Assembly (NCBI GenBank): GCA_003165595.1
Contig: PLWQ01000018.1
Coordinates: forward strand, 119,393 to 183,392
Reading direction: 5' to 3'
Source: Fibrobacterota bacterium
Lineage (GTDB): Bacteria > Fibrobacterota > Chitinivibrionia > Chitinivibrionales > FEN-1185
Length of the DNA stretch: 64,000 bases
In this document: in pieces, positions 22,544 to 30,789 of the stretch
How the letters are laid out: each line of letters begins with the position of its first letter
Numbering within the stretch: position 1 is the first letter of the stretch
Notes under the pieces: model-generated
The model's database searches: none
Told to the model about the DNA's origin: nothing
Seen by the model: only the letters and a program-made list of their open reading frames with translations
Position numbers and translations under genes: made by a program

Positions 22544-24042
22544 ACGCCCATCGCTATTCCGTCTGCATCCGGGCCGGCGAGCGGACTATCGTCACGACGG
22601 ACAACTACGACGTTGTCCCGAACGAGATTACATTTCTCTTCGGAGAGTCGGGCATTGGAAAGTCGATGATCTCCAAAGCGGTGTACGGGCTGCTCGACCC
22701 CGACGATCTCGACGTAACGGTAAACGGACGACCGTATCCCGAATATTGTGCCCTCGCTTCGACTCACGAAATACGCGACAACAGTTTTTTCGTATTCCAG
22801 GAACCGTCGTCACACTTGAATTCGCTGATGAAAATCTCGGACCAATTGAGCGAGGGGAGCCTGAGGCTGTGCAAGGACGACTCCGAGATACTCGGCAGGC
22901 TGTGGCAGAACGCGGACCGCAACGCTCTTCGCCGCGTTCTCAATGTTTTTCCCAAACCCTACCGGCCAAGCGGCGGAGAAAAGCAGCGCGTGCTGCTGGC
23001 AATGGCGTTCAAGAAAATGGATGTCTTGGCATCGACAAAGGATGACGGAGCGGAGAGCTTTTTTGTGTTCGACGAACCGACGGGCAGCCTCGACAACAAC
23101 TACCGCAATCTTTTTCTTGAGTTGCTTTTTGAGAAATATACGCGTCGCCCGTTTACGGCGATGATAATCACCCACGACTACTCGGTGATAAGCGAATTGT
23201 ACGCGCGGTATCGGGGGTTCCTGCCGCGCATTCACCTCATGGAGCTGCGGCGCGCCGGCGCGCGCGCGGTGGAGGTGATCGATTTCTCGGCGCAGGAGTA
23301 CCTGAACTGGCTCGGTGAAAAGCCTCCACAGGTTTCGGGCACGGTCGCGGGCGCGGCAGTGCTCGATTTCGGCGCCCGCTTCTCCGTGTTTGGCCGGAAC
23401 CTGTGCCTTTTCAAGGACGCCGCCCACACGCAGCCGGCAAACCTGGTTATCCGGAAGGGTGAAATGGCATATGTCAAGGCACCGAGCGGCGTGGGCAAGA
23501 CAACTCTGGCAAAGGTAATCATGGGCCTGTACCATGCGCACGATCTGGCTATGAACCTCTGCGGCATGCCGATTACAGGGCGCACCGGGAAGAAGGTGTG
23601 GGAAACCAGGATATGGGGCAAGAAGGCGACCATGGTGTTTCAGCACGCCGACGAGTCCCTCAACCTTGCCGCAACGGTGCGGGAAACGTTCCTCGGTTTG
23701 CCGCTTGCGCGCAGGCTCACGCCGCAGACGCTCGTCTCGGCGCTGGGCGAGCTGTTCGAAGACTCGGTGACCGATGCTTTCCTTTCGAAGAAAGTGGCAA
23801 TGCTTTCCGGCGGTCAAAAACAGCGGCTCAACCTGCTGCGCAGCATCGTGCTGGGCACCGACCTGCTTATTCTCGACGAACCGCTCAACGGCCTGGATTT
23901 CCTAAGCGTCAAGAAGGTCTTGTCGATTCTCGACGATCGTCGCGGCCGGGGCGCAGCCCTGCTGATGATTTCTCACAACGAAGAAATCTTCGATCATTTT
24001 GTGGGCAGGGAGCATGTGTACTATTTGACGGAATGCAGCTAA
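22540..24042 (+). CDS. Fused double ABC ATPase of the importer
   Basis: 500 residues holding two complete nucleotide-binding domains. First half: Walker A GESGIGKS (near 35), Q-loop FVFQEP, signature PSGGEKQR, Walker B FFVFDEPTGS, H-loop IITHD. Second half: Walker A-like APSGVGKT (near 315; the first Gly is Ala), Q-loop MVFQHA, signature LSGGQKQR, Walker B LLILDEPLNG, H-loop MISHN. In peptide/nickel importers the two ATPases (DppD, DppF) are usually separate, so this is a DppDF-type fusion. It energises the permeases encoded upstream. Confidence 0.9.
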   Translation: MNAHRYSVCIRAGERTIVTTDNYDVVPNEITFLFGESGIGKSMISKAVYGLLDPDDLDVTVNGRPYPEYCALASTHEIRDNSFFVFQEPSSHLNSLMKISDQLSEGSLRLCKDDSEILGRLWQNADRNALRRVLNVFPKPYRPSGGEKQRVLLAMAFKKMDVLASTKDDGAESFFVFDEPTGSLDNNYRNLFLELLFEKYTRRPFTAMIITHDYSVISELYARYRGFLPRIHLMELRRAGARAVEVIDFSAQEYLNWLGEKPPQVSGTVAGAAVLDFGARFSVFGRNLCLFKDAAHTQPANLVIRKGEMAYVKAPSGVGKTTLAKVIMGLYHAHDLAMNLCGMPITGRTGKKVWETRIWGKKATMVFQHADESLNLAATVRETFLGLPLARRLTPQTLVSALGELFEDSVTDAFLSKKVAMLSGGQKQRLNLLRSIVLGTDLLILDEPLNGLDFLSVKKVLSILDDRRGRGAALLMISHNEEIFDHFVGREHVYYLTECS

Positions 24043-24151
24043 CCATGTACGATGCGGATGCAGCCGCCTGGCGCCGCAGTGCGGAGTCCTTCAAAAGCCG
24101 GTGGCTTTTCACCTGAACGATTTACTCAACCTTCATAGCCAAGGAGCATCC

Positions 24152-25045
24152 ATGAAATTCACCGTGAGGGCGATTTTGTCTTCATGCTTTATTGTTGCTT
24201 GCGCGGGCGTTTCTTCGGCCGACCCATGGAAAATTGACCTGAATCTTAACCTGACCACCGGCGTCAATTCCTACAGCAACAACTGGGTCGGCGGCGAAGC
24301 GGGGTCGTTCACCTGGGCGTCCCAGTTCCTTGGCAATGCGGAAAAGCAAATCAGTCCAATACTAAACACAAGAACAACCCTTAACCTGCAGTTCGGGCAA
24401 ACAGCTGTACAGGACAAGGACACAAAGCATTGGAGCGCACCCCAGAAATCTTCCGACCTGATTGATGGGTTGGAGCTTCTGCGGTTTACCTTGGGCGGCT
24501 GGGCCGACCCGTTCATCAGCGTACGCGCGATAAGCGAATTCCTTGACGGAAGCGATACCATGCTTGTACGCTACGGCAACCCGTTGGACGTTACCGAGGC
24601 GGTGGGCGGCGACCGCGTCCTGCAGAAGAATCAGAACGTGGACTGGTCGACACGCTTAGGCGTAGCGGCGCACCAGCTTGTCGACCGTCATCATCTCGAT
24701 ACGGCGACCGGCATACGCGCCAACGACGTCACCAACGACGGCGGGGTTGAATTCGACATGGACCTCAAGGCGAACAACAAAGCGAAATGGGTGACGCTGC
24801 TCAGCTCGCTTCGGGTATACGAAGCCCTGGTAAGCTCCAAGGCGAACGCTGAAAAAGGAACACCGGAGGAAAATGACTGGAGATATCCGCACGTGAAATG
24901 GGAAAACAATCTTACGTTGAATTTCGCCAAGTATCTCATGCTCAATGTGTCGGCATATTTGTATTACGACAAAGACATCAGCAGAGACGTGCGTTTGAAA
25001 GAAGCGATTACGGCGGGGTTGACCTACGTTTATTCCAAGAAATAA
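24152..25045 (+). CDS. DUF3078-like outer-membrane beta-barrel protein
   Basis: 298 residues from ATG 24152 with AAGGAG upstream. A signal peptide (1-23, SSADP boundary) is followed by alternating aromatic/polar strands. The early WKIDLNLNLTTGVNSYSNNW and the WVGGEAGSFTWASQF repeat-like start are typical of DUF3078 proteins of the FCB group. The chain ends in aromatic/basic YVYSKK, similar to barrel termini. The function of the family is unknown. It follows the importer ATPase by 109 bases and could be its outer-membrane partner, but this is only positional. Confidence 0.7.
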   Translation: MKFTVRAILSSCFIVACAGVSSADPWKIDLNLNLTTGVNSYSNNWVGGEAGSFTWASQFLGNAEKQISPILNTRTTLNLQFGQTAVQDKDTKHWSAPQKSSDLIDGLELLRFTLGGWADPFISVRAISEFLDGSDTMLVRYGNPLDVTEAVGGDRVLQKNQNVDWSTRLGVAAHQLVDRHHLDTATGIRANDVTNDGGVEFDMDLKANNKAKWVTLLSSLRVYEALVSSKANAEKGTPEENDWRYPHVKWENNLTLNFAKYLMLNVSAYLYYDKDISRDVRLKEAITAGLTYVYSKK

Positions 25046-25049
25046 GCAG

Positions 25050-25067
25050 GCGGGAAATATTTTCCGC
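25050..25067. terminator. Weak hairpin between convergent genes
   Basis: GCGGGAAA and TTTTCCGC pair across a two-base centre, lying between the DUF3078 stop and the DUF3795 stop. It could serve both strands. Confidence 0.35.
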
Positions 25068-25081
25068 GGTGATGAAGGGGC

Positions 25082-25489
25082 TCAGGCGCCGCGCCTCTTG
25101 CTGACCCTGTCGAGGTTCTGCTTTTTGCGGAAGAACGCCGCTTCCATTCGGCGGAAATCGTCGTGGCCGCAAGTTCCTCTGCAACGTGCGGCCAGCTCGT
25201 CCGATTCGTGAAAGGTCTTCTTCGCGACGGCGCACGGATAGTCGTCGCACATGCCGCAGTTGTCAATGTGCCTGGAGCGCGCGCAGGTTCTCTGGTCGTG
25301 ATAAGCGCACGGCTCCGCGCTTGTGCATCCATTGCACAACAGGGATTTTGCAGGCGTGCCTGCCGGCCGCAGCCCGGTTCTTACCCAGAGCGCAAGCGTA
25401 TCCTCCAGGAGTTTCGCGTCGCCGGTCCTCGTGGCAATGGCGCGCGGGCACTGGTCGCAGTTGTCGCCGCAAACGCCGAGCGTGGGCAT
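25082..25489 (-). CDS. Cysteine-rich DUF3795 protein
   Basis: 135 residues. It starts MPTLGVCGDNCDQCPR, with further Cys in LLCNGCTSAEPC, CARSRHIDNCGMCDDYPC and CRGTCGH, the signature of DUF3795. The cysteine spacing implies bound zinc or an iron-sulfur cluster. Its role is unknown. The gene starts two bases after the stop of the AHSA1-type gene, so they form a two-gene minus-strand operon. Confidence 0.85.
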   Translation of the reverse strand: MPTLGVCGDNCDQCPRAIATRTGDAKLLEDTLALWVRTGLRPAGTPAKSLLCNGCTSAEPCAYHDQRTCARSRHIDNCGMCDDYPCAVAKKTFHESDELAARCRGTCGHDDFRRMEAAFFRKKQNLDRVSKRRGA

Positions 25490-25491
25490 GG

Positions 25492-25896
25492 TTACTCCTT
25501 CGCCGGCTTGCCGAAATATTCCCGCATGGGCGCGAAATAGAAATCTTCCCAGCCTTTCTTGTAGCTGCGAGCCTGCCCCTTGGGTATCTGGCTGTGCGCG
25601 AGCGTGAGTGTTGCGCCGTGTGCGGTCTTGGCAAAGCGGATTTTCACCAGCGAATCAGGATCGTTTTCGGGAAACTCCGTAGTGCGCCATCGCTGGACAA
25701 TCTTCTTGTCCTTGACAAGCTCGATTGTGGTGCCTGTGATGTAATCGTCCCAGGCCGCAAATCTACCGCCGACTTTTGCAGAAATTCTGGCGGTCGAGCC
25801 GGTAAAGGCCGTGTGTTCCTCGGAAGAAAGCCAGGCCGTGTACAGGGTTTTGGGCGAAACGGGGAACGTGGCGGAAACGGTAAAGGATAATGCCAC
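25492..25896 (-). CDS. SRPBCC/AHSA1-family protein
   Basis: 134 residues with the START/Bet v1-like fold of Aha1-C-terminal-type proteins: SATFPVSPKTLYTAWLSSEEHTAFTG at the start, AKVGGRFAAWDDYITGTTIEL, VQRWRTTEFPE, and HSQIPKGQARSYKKGWEDFYFAPMREYF at the end. These bacterial proteins have a hydrophobic cavity but generally unknown ligands. It is the first gene of the minus-strand pair with the DUF3795 gene. A dispersed repeat lies about 60 bases upstream, so the promoter region is squeezed between gene and repeat. Confidence 0.87.
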   Translation of the reverse strand: MALSFTVSATFPVSPKTLYTAWLSSEEHTAFTGSTARISAKVGGRFAAWDDYITGTTIELVKDKKIVQRWRTTEFPENDPDSLVKIRFAKTAHGATLTLAHSQIPKGQARSYKKGWEDFYFAPMREYFGKPAKE

Positions 25897-25958
25897 AGTG
25901 TTGCCTTTCTGCTATTATCATGCTATGGAACGCGTTGGCTACGATTGCGAGGACACGT

Positions 25959-26123
25959 GTGAATCCCCAAGTTTGCGCATTCCCCGAAGGTTCGCTGTCG
26001 CGCCTACTCCTGTAGTGTTGTATGCAGTCGTGGTCGTGGTGCTTCGGGGTTGGCAAACGACTGTAAATTTCTTCTTCCTTGGGGATGGAAGAGGCCCCGC
26101 AGCTTGCTGCGGGGTCCGTCAAT
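25959..26123. repeat. Composite dispersed repeat (A joined to C)
   Basis: Three blocks follow each other: GTGAATCCCCAAGTTTGCGC, then a CCCCGAAGGTTCGCTGTCGC / CTCCTGTAGTGTTGTATGC block, then a TTTCTTCTTCC...GATGGAAG segment and the palindrome CCCCGCAGC/GCTGCGGGG. The first two blocks recur at 43,460-43,600 and, in part, at 1-41. The last recurs at 6,351-6,447. It has no coding potential I trust and no terminal repeats. Confidence 0.75.
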
Positions 26124-26255
26124 AGCCTCGGGTCATCACGCTGTTTGTGAAAATACTTTTCCCAGGCCATCGGCGCATTTATTTTCAGAGCGACCCACAC
26201 CATGTAATTGCCAGAGTGGCAGGCCCGGCCTTTAACCGTTTGAAGGAGGTCTATC

Positions 26256-26885
26256 GTGAAGTCCCAGACTGCGGTGAAATTCTTTCTCGCGCTGGCGCTT
26301 GTGTGCAGCTCGCTTTTAGCAAAGGACATGATTCTCACAACGCTCGACGGCCAGAAGATCGTACTTCACGAAGACAATACCTGGACGTTCCAAAACGGGA
26401 AAAGGGGCGAGATCGACCAGGATTTTACCGTTCCGGTAAACGGTGGAAAGATCGTGCTCATCGCAACGGACGGCACCTGGGGCTTTGTCGAAAAGGAAAT
26501 CGTACACCAGGAGGAGGAGGTGAAGGCCGATTCTGTGGTGGGCAACGGGCATTCTGTCAACAAGGACGTGATGGCGGCAAACGCCGAGGCCCAGAAGCTG
26601 GCGCTTGCACAGGCCACTGCCAAAATAAAGGTTGCTTTGGGCAAGCTGAAGATCGATGCTGCCAAACTGTCCGATTGCATCAAGCGGGCCGAAAAGGACG
26701 TTACCAAGAAGGAAGATTTCAAGCAGGGAACGGGCTGGGACGTTTCGGTTCGCGTATTTCTCGACCGTGGCAGTATTCTGGCGGTTGCCGACTGTGCCAT
26801 GAAGAAGGACGACGAAGCTGCCGATTCGACCAAGAAGGCGGCGTCGGCAAAGAAAAAGCCCGGCAAGAAACCGGCCGCACAGTAG
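26256..26885 (+). CDS. Exported protein with DUF3157-like start and lysine-rich tail
   Basis: 209 residues from GTG 26256, with GAAGGAGG seven bases upstream. Signal peptide 1-22. Two short repeats of the type LTTLDGQKIVLHEDNTWTF and IVLIATDGTWGF resemble the DGK-x-V-x-L-x-DDGTW unit of DUF3157-like proteins. A helical region (90-150) and a Lys/Ala-rich tail (AASAKKKPGKKPAA) follow. The periplasmic or surface function is unknown. It lies 39 bases before a lipoprotein gene on the same strand, probably co-transcribed. Confidence 0.7.
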   Translation: MKSQTAVKFFLALALVCSSLLAKDMILTTLDGQKIVLHEDNTWTFQNGKRGEIDQDFTVPVNGGKIVLIATDGTWGFVEKEIVHQEEEVKADSVVGNGHSVNKDVMAANAEAQKLALAQATAKIKVALGKLKIDAAKLSDCIKRAEKDVTKKEDFKQGTGWDVSVRVFLDRGSILAVADCAMKKDDEAADSTKKAASAKKKPGKKPAAQ

Positions 26886-26924
26886 GACTTTTTCCTACCA
26901 CGCCATGCAAAGGAGATGCAAACT

Positions 26925-27548
26925 ATGAGAACCGCCACACGGTATGGCATTCCCGCAGTATTTCTTGCGGCAGCCGTGCTTTTCTCCGGCTGCGCTTCCC
27001 GCATTCCACTTACAAAGGCGCTTATCCGGGAATACAATTTATCGTATGCCGACATCAAGCGGCTCCAGCTTTACACCTCGGACGATATCCTGCTTGAGCA
27101 GGAAGCCAGGAACGTCAACAAGGACATAGACCAGACGCATTCGCTCAAGAAGGTCGAAGATCAGTACATCAAGCGCGTTTATTTCAAGCGGCAGACCCCA
27201 TGCATCGCCGTTGAGGCATCGGCCGACAGGCTCAAGGTTGCGTTCGAGCCGGCCGACAACCTCACGTTCACCTACGAATCGGCCAATCCGGATCGCGAAG
27301 GCTACGTGTACAGGCCCGAAAAGAAGGCGACGAAGGAAGAGCTGTCGAGGCAATCCGAGGGAAGCCTGTTTGACAATTGGCGGATCGTGGGACAGCAAAC
27401 CTATGCTGATTCAACCTACAATGTGATTATCCGCGATGAGTTTCCGCTCCTGCTGGTCGACCAGGCCAGCCTCCGCACGTTTCTCGTTGAGTCGCGCACC
27501 GTTCCTGGCATGCGGCAGACGGACATTGACAAAGAAAAGGGGAAGTAG
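26925..27548 (+). CDS. Small lipoprotein of unknown function
   Basis: 207 residues. ATG 26925 is preferred over 26916 because the AAAGGAG ribosome-binding site ends at 26915. The signal peptide ends in a lipobox (AVLFSGCAS). The mature part carries IPLTKALIREYNLSYADIKRLQLYTSDDILLEQEA, a pattern of many small FCB-group lipoproteins, then a mostly beta C-terminal half. No catalytic motif is seen. Confidence 0.75.
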   Translation: MRTATRYGIPAVFLAAAVLFSGCASRIPLTKALIREYNLSYADIKRLQLYTSDDILLEQEARNVNKDIDQTHSLKKVEDQYIKRVYFKRQTPCIAVEASADRLKVAFEPADNLTFTYESANPDREGYVYRPEKKATKEELSRQSEGSLFDNWRIVGQQTYADSTYNVIIRDEFPLLLVDQASLRTFLVESRTVPGMRQTDIDKEKGK

Positions 27549-28084
27549 CGGCCGGGCGCCCAATTCTATTGCAACTCTTATGGAACTTGATCATTGGATT
27601 GACAATCGGTTCCACGCTGTATACGGCAATGCCATGCGCGAGCGCGCCAGAATACGAATTGTTGATGTTCCACGTGAGGCCCGGCTAGAGTCCGATCACA
27701 TTCGTCTTTCCTTTTGTCGTGAAGGGGTATTTTTTCCCCGCCTCCGCAGTAAAGGAAAGCGCCGCAAGGGGGGTGGGAAATCCGCCGTATTCATCGTGAG
27801 TACGATTAGTTTAAGGTGTTAAGCTTTTTTTACGGCATTTCAATAATAATTGAGTAAATTGTATGTGAGGAAGTAATTCCCTGTGGACACGTTCCTCAGC
27901 GATACTTAGTCTGCAAAGCTCAGGAGATCGTTTCCAGGCACAGTAAAATTTTAGCGATTAAATAGGGTAGAGGGGGAAAGGCTGCCAGTCAAAGGAGGTT
28001 GTCGCTGAAAGACCAGGTCGGCTCAGTTTTGTAAAGCCCTTGGAGTCAAGTTCACATAAGAGGGGGGGCTTTTAGGAGGGGTAG
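27549..28084. other. Long intergenic region before the glucanase island
   Basis: In 536 bases I find no convincing gene. An AT-rich section (27,825-27,870) could hold the promoter of the thaumatin-like gene, which would give a leader of about 200 bases rich in G and A. I compared the leader with cyclic-di-GMP, cobalamin and SAM riboswitch cores and found no match. A TAGGAGGGG ribosome-binding site precedes the next gene. Confidence 0.35.
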
Positions 28085-29089
28085 ATGCGTGCGATTTTTG
28101 AAGGTTTTGTTTTGTGTGCCGTCATTACGGGAGCGGCGTTTTCTCAGGATGCCACCGGTTGGCCGCACAAGAATGCCGCAGGTCAAACCGTGCGGCACGT
28201 TATAATCATGAACCATTTGAACAAGGCCTTTACCTTGGAACTCTCGGGATATGCCAACCGGACAATGAATCCCGGAGACAGTATTGTGCTTGAACATGCC
28301 TTTGGATGGGCTTCCGCGCGATGCTCCGGGACCTATCCCGGCACAACCAACATGGGGTCTTTGTCGCTTGCGGAATGGACAATGGGCTCCAACAACAACG
28401 ACGACTGGTACGATGTGAGCCTCGTTGACGGATACAATCTTCCGGTGCGGATGTTCCCGGTCAAAGGGACCTTCACTACTTCAACGGCGGCATATATGTG
28501 CGATACCGTCGGTTGCACCAAAGACCTGCTTCCCAATTGCCCGCCAGAATTGCAGGTGAAGAGCTCCGACGGAACTCTCATCCAATGCCTGAGTGCTTGC
28601 GCCAAATTTCATGCCGACTCGTTCTGCTGCTCCGGGACCTACAGCGTGCCGCAAACGTGTCATGCTACGGCGTATTCCAAACTTTTCAAAGATGCCTGTC
28701 CCTGGGCGTACAGCTATGCCTACGACGATCTTGCAAGCCTTGACCAATGCGTATATTCCAACGGCATTGGGCCGGATTACGTCATCGAATTCGGCTATTT
28801 CACGGCTCAAACCGCGGTGGCATGGAAACCGTCCATAATCCTTTCCAGCGTCAATGCCGACGCAATCACCAAGGGCAGGGACAATGTCTTGCGGTATTCG
28901 ATCACCGGACCTCATTCCGGCGGCGCTTCGCTCGGGCTGTACGACTGCGCCGGGCGTCTGGTTGCTCAAACGGAAGTGATGGAATCGGCCGGCGCTATGA
29001 CGCTGGCAGGTGTCTCAAAAGGAGTGTATGTCGCCGTGCTTAAAGCGGGAAAACAATTGCTGGCGCAGAGTACGGTGGCGGTGAAGTAG
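28085..29089 (+). CDS. Secreted thaumatin-like protein with C-terminal sorting-like domain
   Basis: 334 residues, signal peptide 1-20. The body carries thaumatin-family hallmarks: NNDDWYDVSLVDGYNLPV, CPPELQV near 155, CLSACAKF, SFCCSGTY, CHATAYSKLFKDACPWAYSYAYDD. Many paired cysteines imply disulfides outside the cytoplasm. Thaumatin-like proteins bind, and some hydrolyse, beta-1,3-glucan (GH152). Residues 260-334 form a FlgD/T9SS-like beta domain (VLRYSITGPHSGGASLGLYD ... GVYVAVLKAGKQLLAQSTV), here at the C-terminus. It heads a same-strand group with three GH64 genes. Confidence 0.85.
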   Translation: MRAIFEGFVLCAVITGAAFSQDATGWPHKNAAGQTVRHVIIMNHLNKAFTLELSGYANRTMNPGDSIVLEHAFGWASARCSGTYPGTTNMGSLSLAEWTMGSNNNDDWYDVSLVDGYNLPVRMFPVKGTFTTSTAAYMCDTVGCTKDLLPNCPPELQVKSSDGTLIQCLSACAKFHADSFCCSGTYSVPQTCHATAYSKLFKDACPWAYSYAYDDLASLDQCVYSNGIGPDYVIEFGYFTAQTAVAWKPSIILSSVNADAITKGRDNVLRYSITGPHSGGASLGLYDCAGRLVAQTEVMESAGAMTLAGVSKGVYVAVLKAGKQLLAQSTVAVK

Positions 29090-29143
29090 CTGATTCACAT
29101 TGACAAAGAGTCTTATTCATCTCAATTTAAAGGGGAGGGTTAC

Positions 29144-30679
29144 ATGAAAAGGGCAGCATTAACGTGCATGGCGCTGGCGTTTTTCGCCGGGTCTGTTTTT
29201 TCCCAAGTCAACCTTTGCGGAAAGGTGACGGACAATAATGGAACCCCCCTGACCAACACTATAGTCAGGTTGGGCCAGACAACCTACGACAACGGGTATG
29301 GGCAAAACGCGTACATTACCAAAACCGACAATACCGGTTATTACCACCTGGGGGATGGGATTTGCACCACTCCTGTTTTCAGAGAGGACCAAACGGTAAG
29401 GTCAGGCGCGTTTCCGAGGCCGTGCTATATTGGCGGGCAGGTTCTGTTTAGCCTGCCGCAGGACAATCTTCAGGTGACAATGGGACTGTATGACCTGTCC
29501 GGACGGTATGTCAAGGAACTCATGAACAGCCGTTTGTCCAGGGGTAATTACGGCGTACGGGTGGATACCCGCGCCATGTCGTCCCAATTCTATCTTGTCC
29601 GCATCACCGTCAACGGCATGTCATCCGTTTTCAAGCTTCAGCCGCTTTCCCGGATTCAGGGCCCGGCCGTTGCTCAAAACGTTTCCGGATTCCAGACCAA
29701 ACTTGAAAAACTCGCTGCTGTGGTGGACACGCTCCACGCAACGGAGCCCGGTTATACCCTCGGCGTGACGCCGGTTCAGGCGCTTACGGGACAGACCGAT
29801 TTCGTATTGACGAAGAACAATACGTATAACGGCGATACGGCCGCCTTCTGGGGGAACACGAGCACCTATCCGACGAATGCCTCGTATGTCATCCTGAACA
29901 GGACCAACGGCGCGTTCCCGGACAGCAAGATCTTCTGGAGCATTCAGCAGAACGGAACAAAGGTCTCCATTGCAACGCAACCTACGGTTCAGATCCCCAA
30001 TGGCGGCGGAAGGTTCTATATCTGGATCGCTCCCAACGATTCGGGCAACAGATATTACGATTGGCTCGAGGTCAATTACGGCGGCACCTGGAACGGCAAT
30101 ACCACGCAGGTGGATGGGTACAGGCTTCCGATTACCTTCCGGATTCACAGCGCTACCGGTTCGGATTGCATACTCGGCGCCTCATACTGGATGTTCTATT
30201 CGTCACACCAGTCGAAGTGGGATGAATTCGAGAACGAGACGCCCAAGGAATTTACCCAGCTTGCCACGCATGATAATGCCAACATTTACGCAATGCATAC
30301 CTCGCCTGTCAACCTGTTCAACACGGGCGGCCCCTATGCGAATTACTACGATAAGTATCAGGATTCGGTCTTGGCTCACAACCCCGGATCGACCAAGGTG
30401 AGTTCCTGGGACGTTTCCGCCTGCACTGGCGGAGGCGTCGGCAGTTCGCCTGGATATTGTTCTGCCGTCAACAGACATTGCGGAACGCTTCCGCAAGCGG
30501 CATGGCAGATTGACACCAATTATTACAAGGCGCCACCGTGTAACTATTACTCATATTGGGTACACCGCCGCTCCATTAAGAACATGGCCTACGGCTTTCC
30601 GTACGACGACTTCGGCGGCCATGCCGCATTTTGCGCCCAGTCCAATATCCAGTGGCTGGCGGTCGCAATAGGTTGGTAA
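29144..30679 (+). CDS. Secreted GH64-type beta-1,3-glucanase, copy 1
   Basis: 511 residues. A signal peptide (1-21) is followed by a CarboxypepD_reg-like domain (VNLCGKVTDNNGTPLTNTIVRLG), a FlgD/sorting-like beta domain (about 100-165) and a linker with FQTKLEKLAAVVDTL. The GH64 domain begins near residue 215 (VILNRTNGAFPDSKIFWSIQQ, FYIWIAPNDSGNRYYDWLE, TTQVDGYRLPITFRI). The Glu of DWLEVN and the Asp of QVDGYRLP, 15 residues apart, match the catalytic Glu/Asp pair known for GH64. Expected to cut beta-1,3-glucan outside the cell. GGGGAGGG precedes the ATG. Confidence 0.88.
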   Translation: MKRAALTCMALAFFAGSVFSQVNLCGKVTDNNGTPLTNTIVRLGQTTYDNGYGQNAYITKTDNTGYYHLGDGICTTPVFREDQTVRSGAFPRPCYIGGQVLFSLPQDNLQVTMGLYDLSGRYVKELMNSRLSRGNYGVRVDTRAMSSQFYLVRITVNGMSSVFKLQPLSRIQGPAVAQNVSGFQTKLEKLAAVVDTLHATEPGYTLGVTPVQALTGQTDFVLTKNNTYNGDTAAFWGNTSTYPTNASYVILNRTNGAFPDSKIFWSIQQNGTKVSIATQPTVQIPNGGGRFYIWIAPNDSGNRYYDWLEVNYGGTWNGNTTQVDGYRLPITFRIHSATGSDCILGASYWMFYSSHQSKWDEFENETPKEFTQLATHDNANIYAMHTSPVNLFNTGGPYANYYDKYQDSVLAHNPGSTKVSSWDVSACTGGGVGSSPGYCSAVNRHCGTLPQAAWQIDTNYYKAPPCNYYSYWVHRRSIKNMAYGFPYDDFGGHAAFCAQSNIQWLAVAIGW

Positions 30680-30704
30680 GCGTCCTTCTTGATCGAAATA
30701 ACCT

Positions 30705-30742
30705 GGTTGCCACGTTTTTCCTTACGGAAAGACGTGGCAACC
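30705..30742 (+). promoter_or_regulatory. 17-bp hairpin between GH64 copies 1 and 2
   Basis: GGTTGCCACGTTTTTCC pairs over 17 positions with GGAAAGACGTGGCAACC around a four-base loop, 26 bases after the stop of copy 1. It is followed by TTTGCCAATTTTTCG, so it could terminate, attenuate or protect a 3' end. The same structure recurs between copies 2 and 3. Confidence 0.65.
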
Positions 30743-30789
30743 TTTGCCAATTTTTCGAGAGTTCTCTTTACAAAAAAGGGGAGGAAGAA

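Noticed and set aside
25763-26338. Long open frames on the minus strand over the dispersed repeats, sharing a DPAASCG-like peptide with the frame over 6.33-6.62 kb
   Set aside because: The similarity comes from the repeat palindrome itself. There is no ribosome-binding site, they overlap real genes, and composition is that of repeat DNA.
27571-27822. Possible small protein after the lipoprotein gene
   Set aside because: No Shine-Dalgarno sequence, low-complexity Arg/Lys/Gly-rich end and no family resemblance.
27950-28084. Riboswitch in the long leader of the thaumatin-like gene
   Set aside because: No cyclic-di-GMP, cobalamin, SAM, TPP or lysine core motif could be matched. Structure prediction would be needed to say more.
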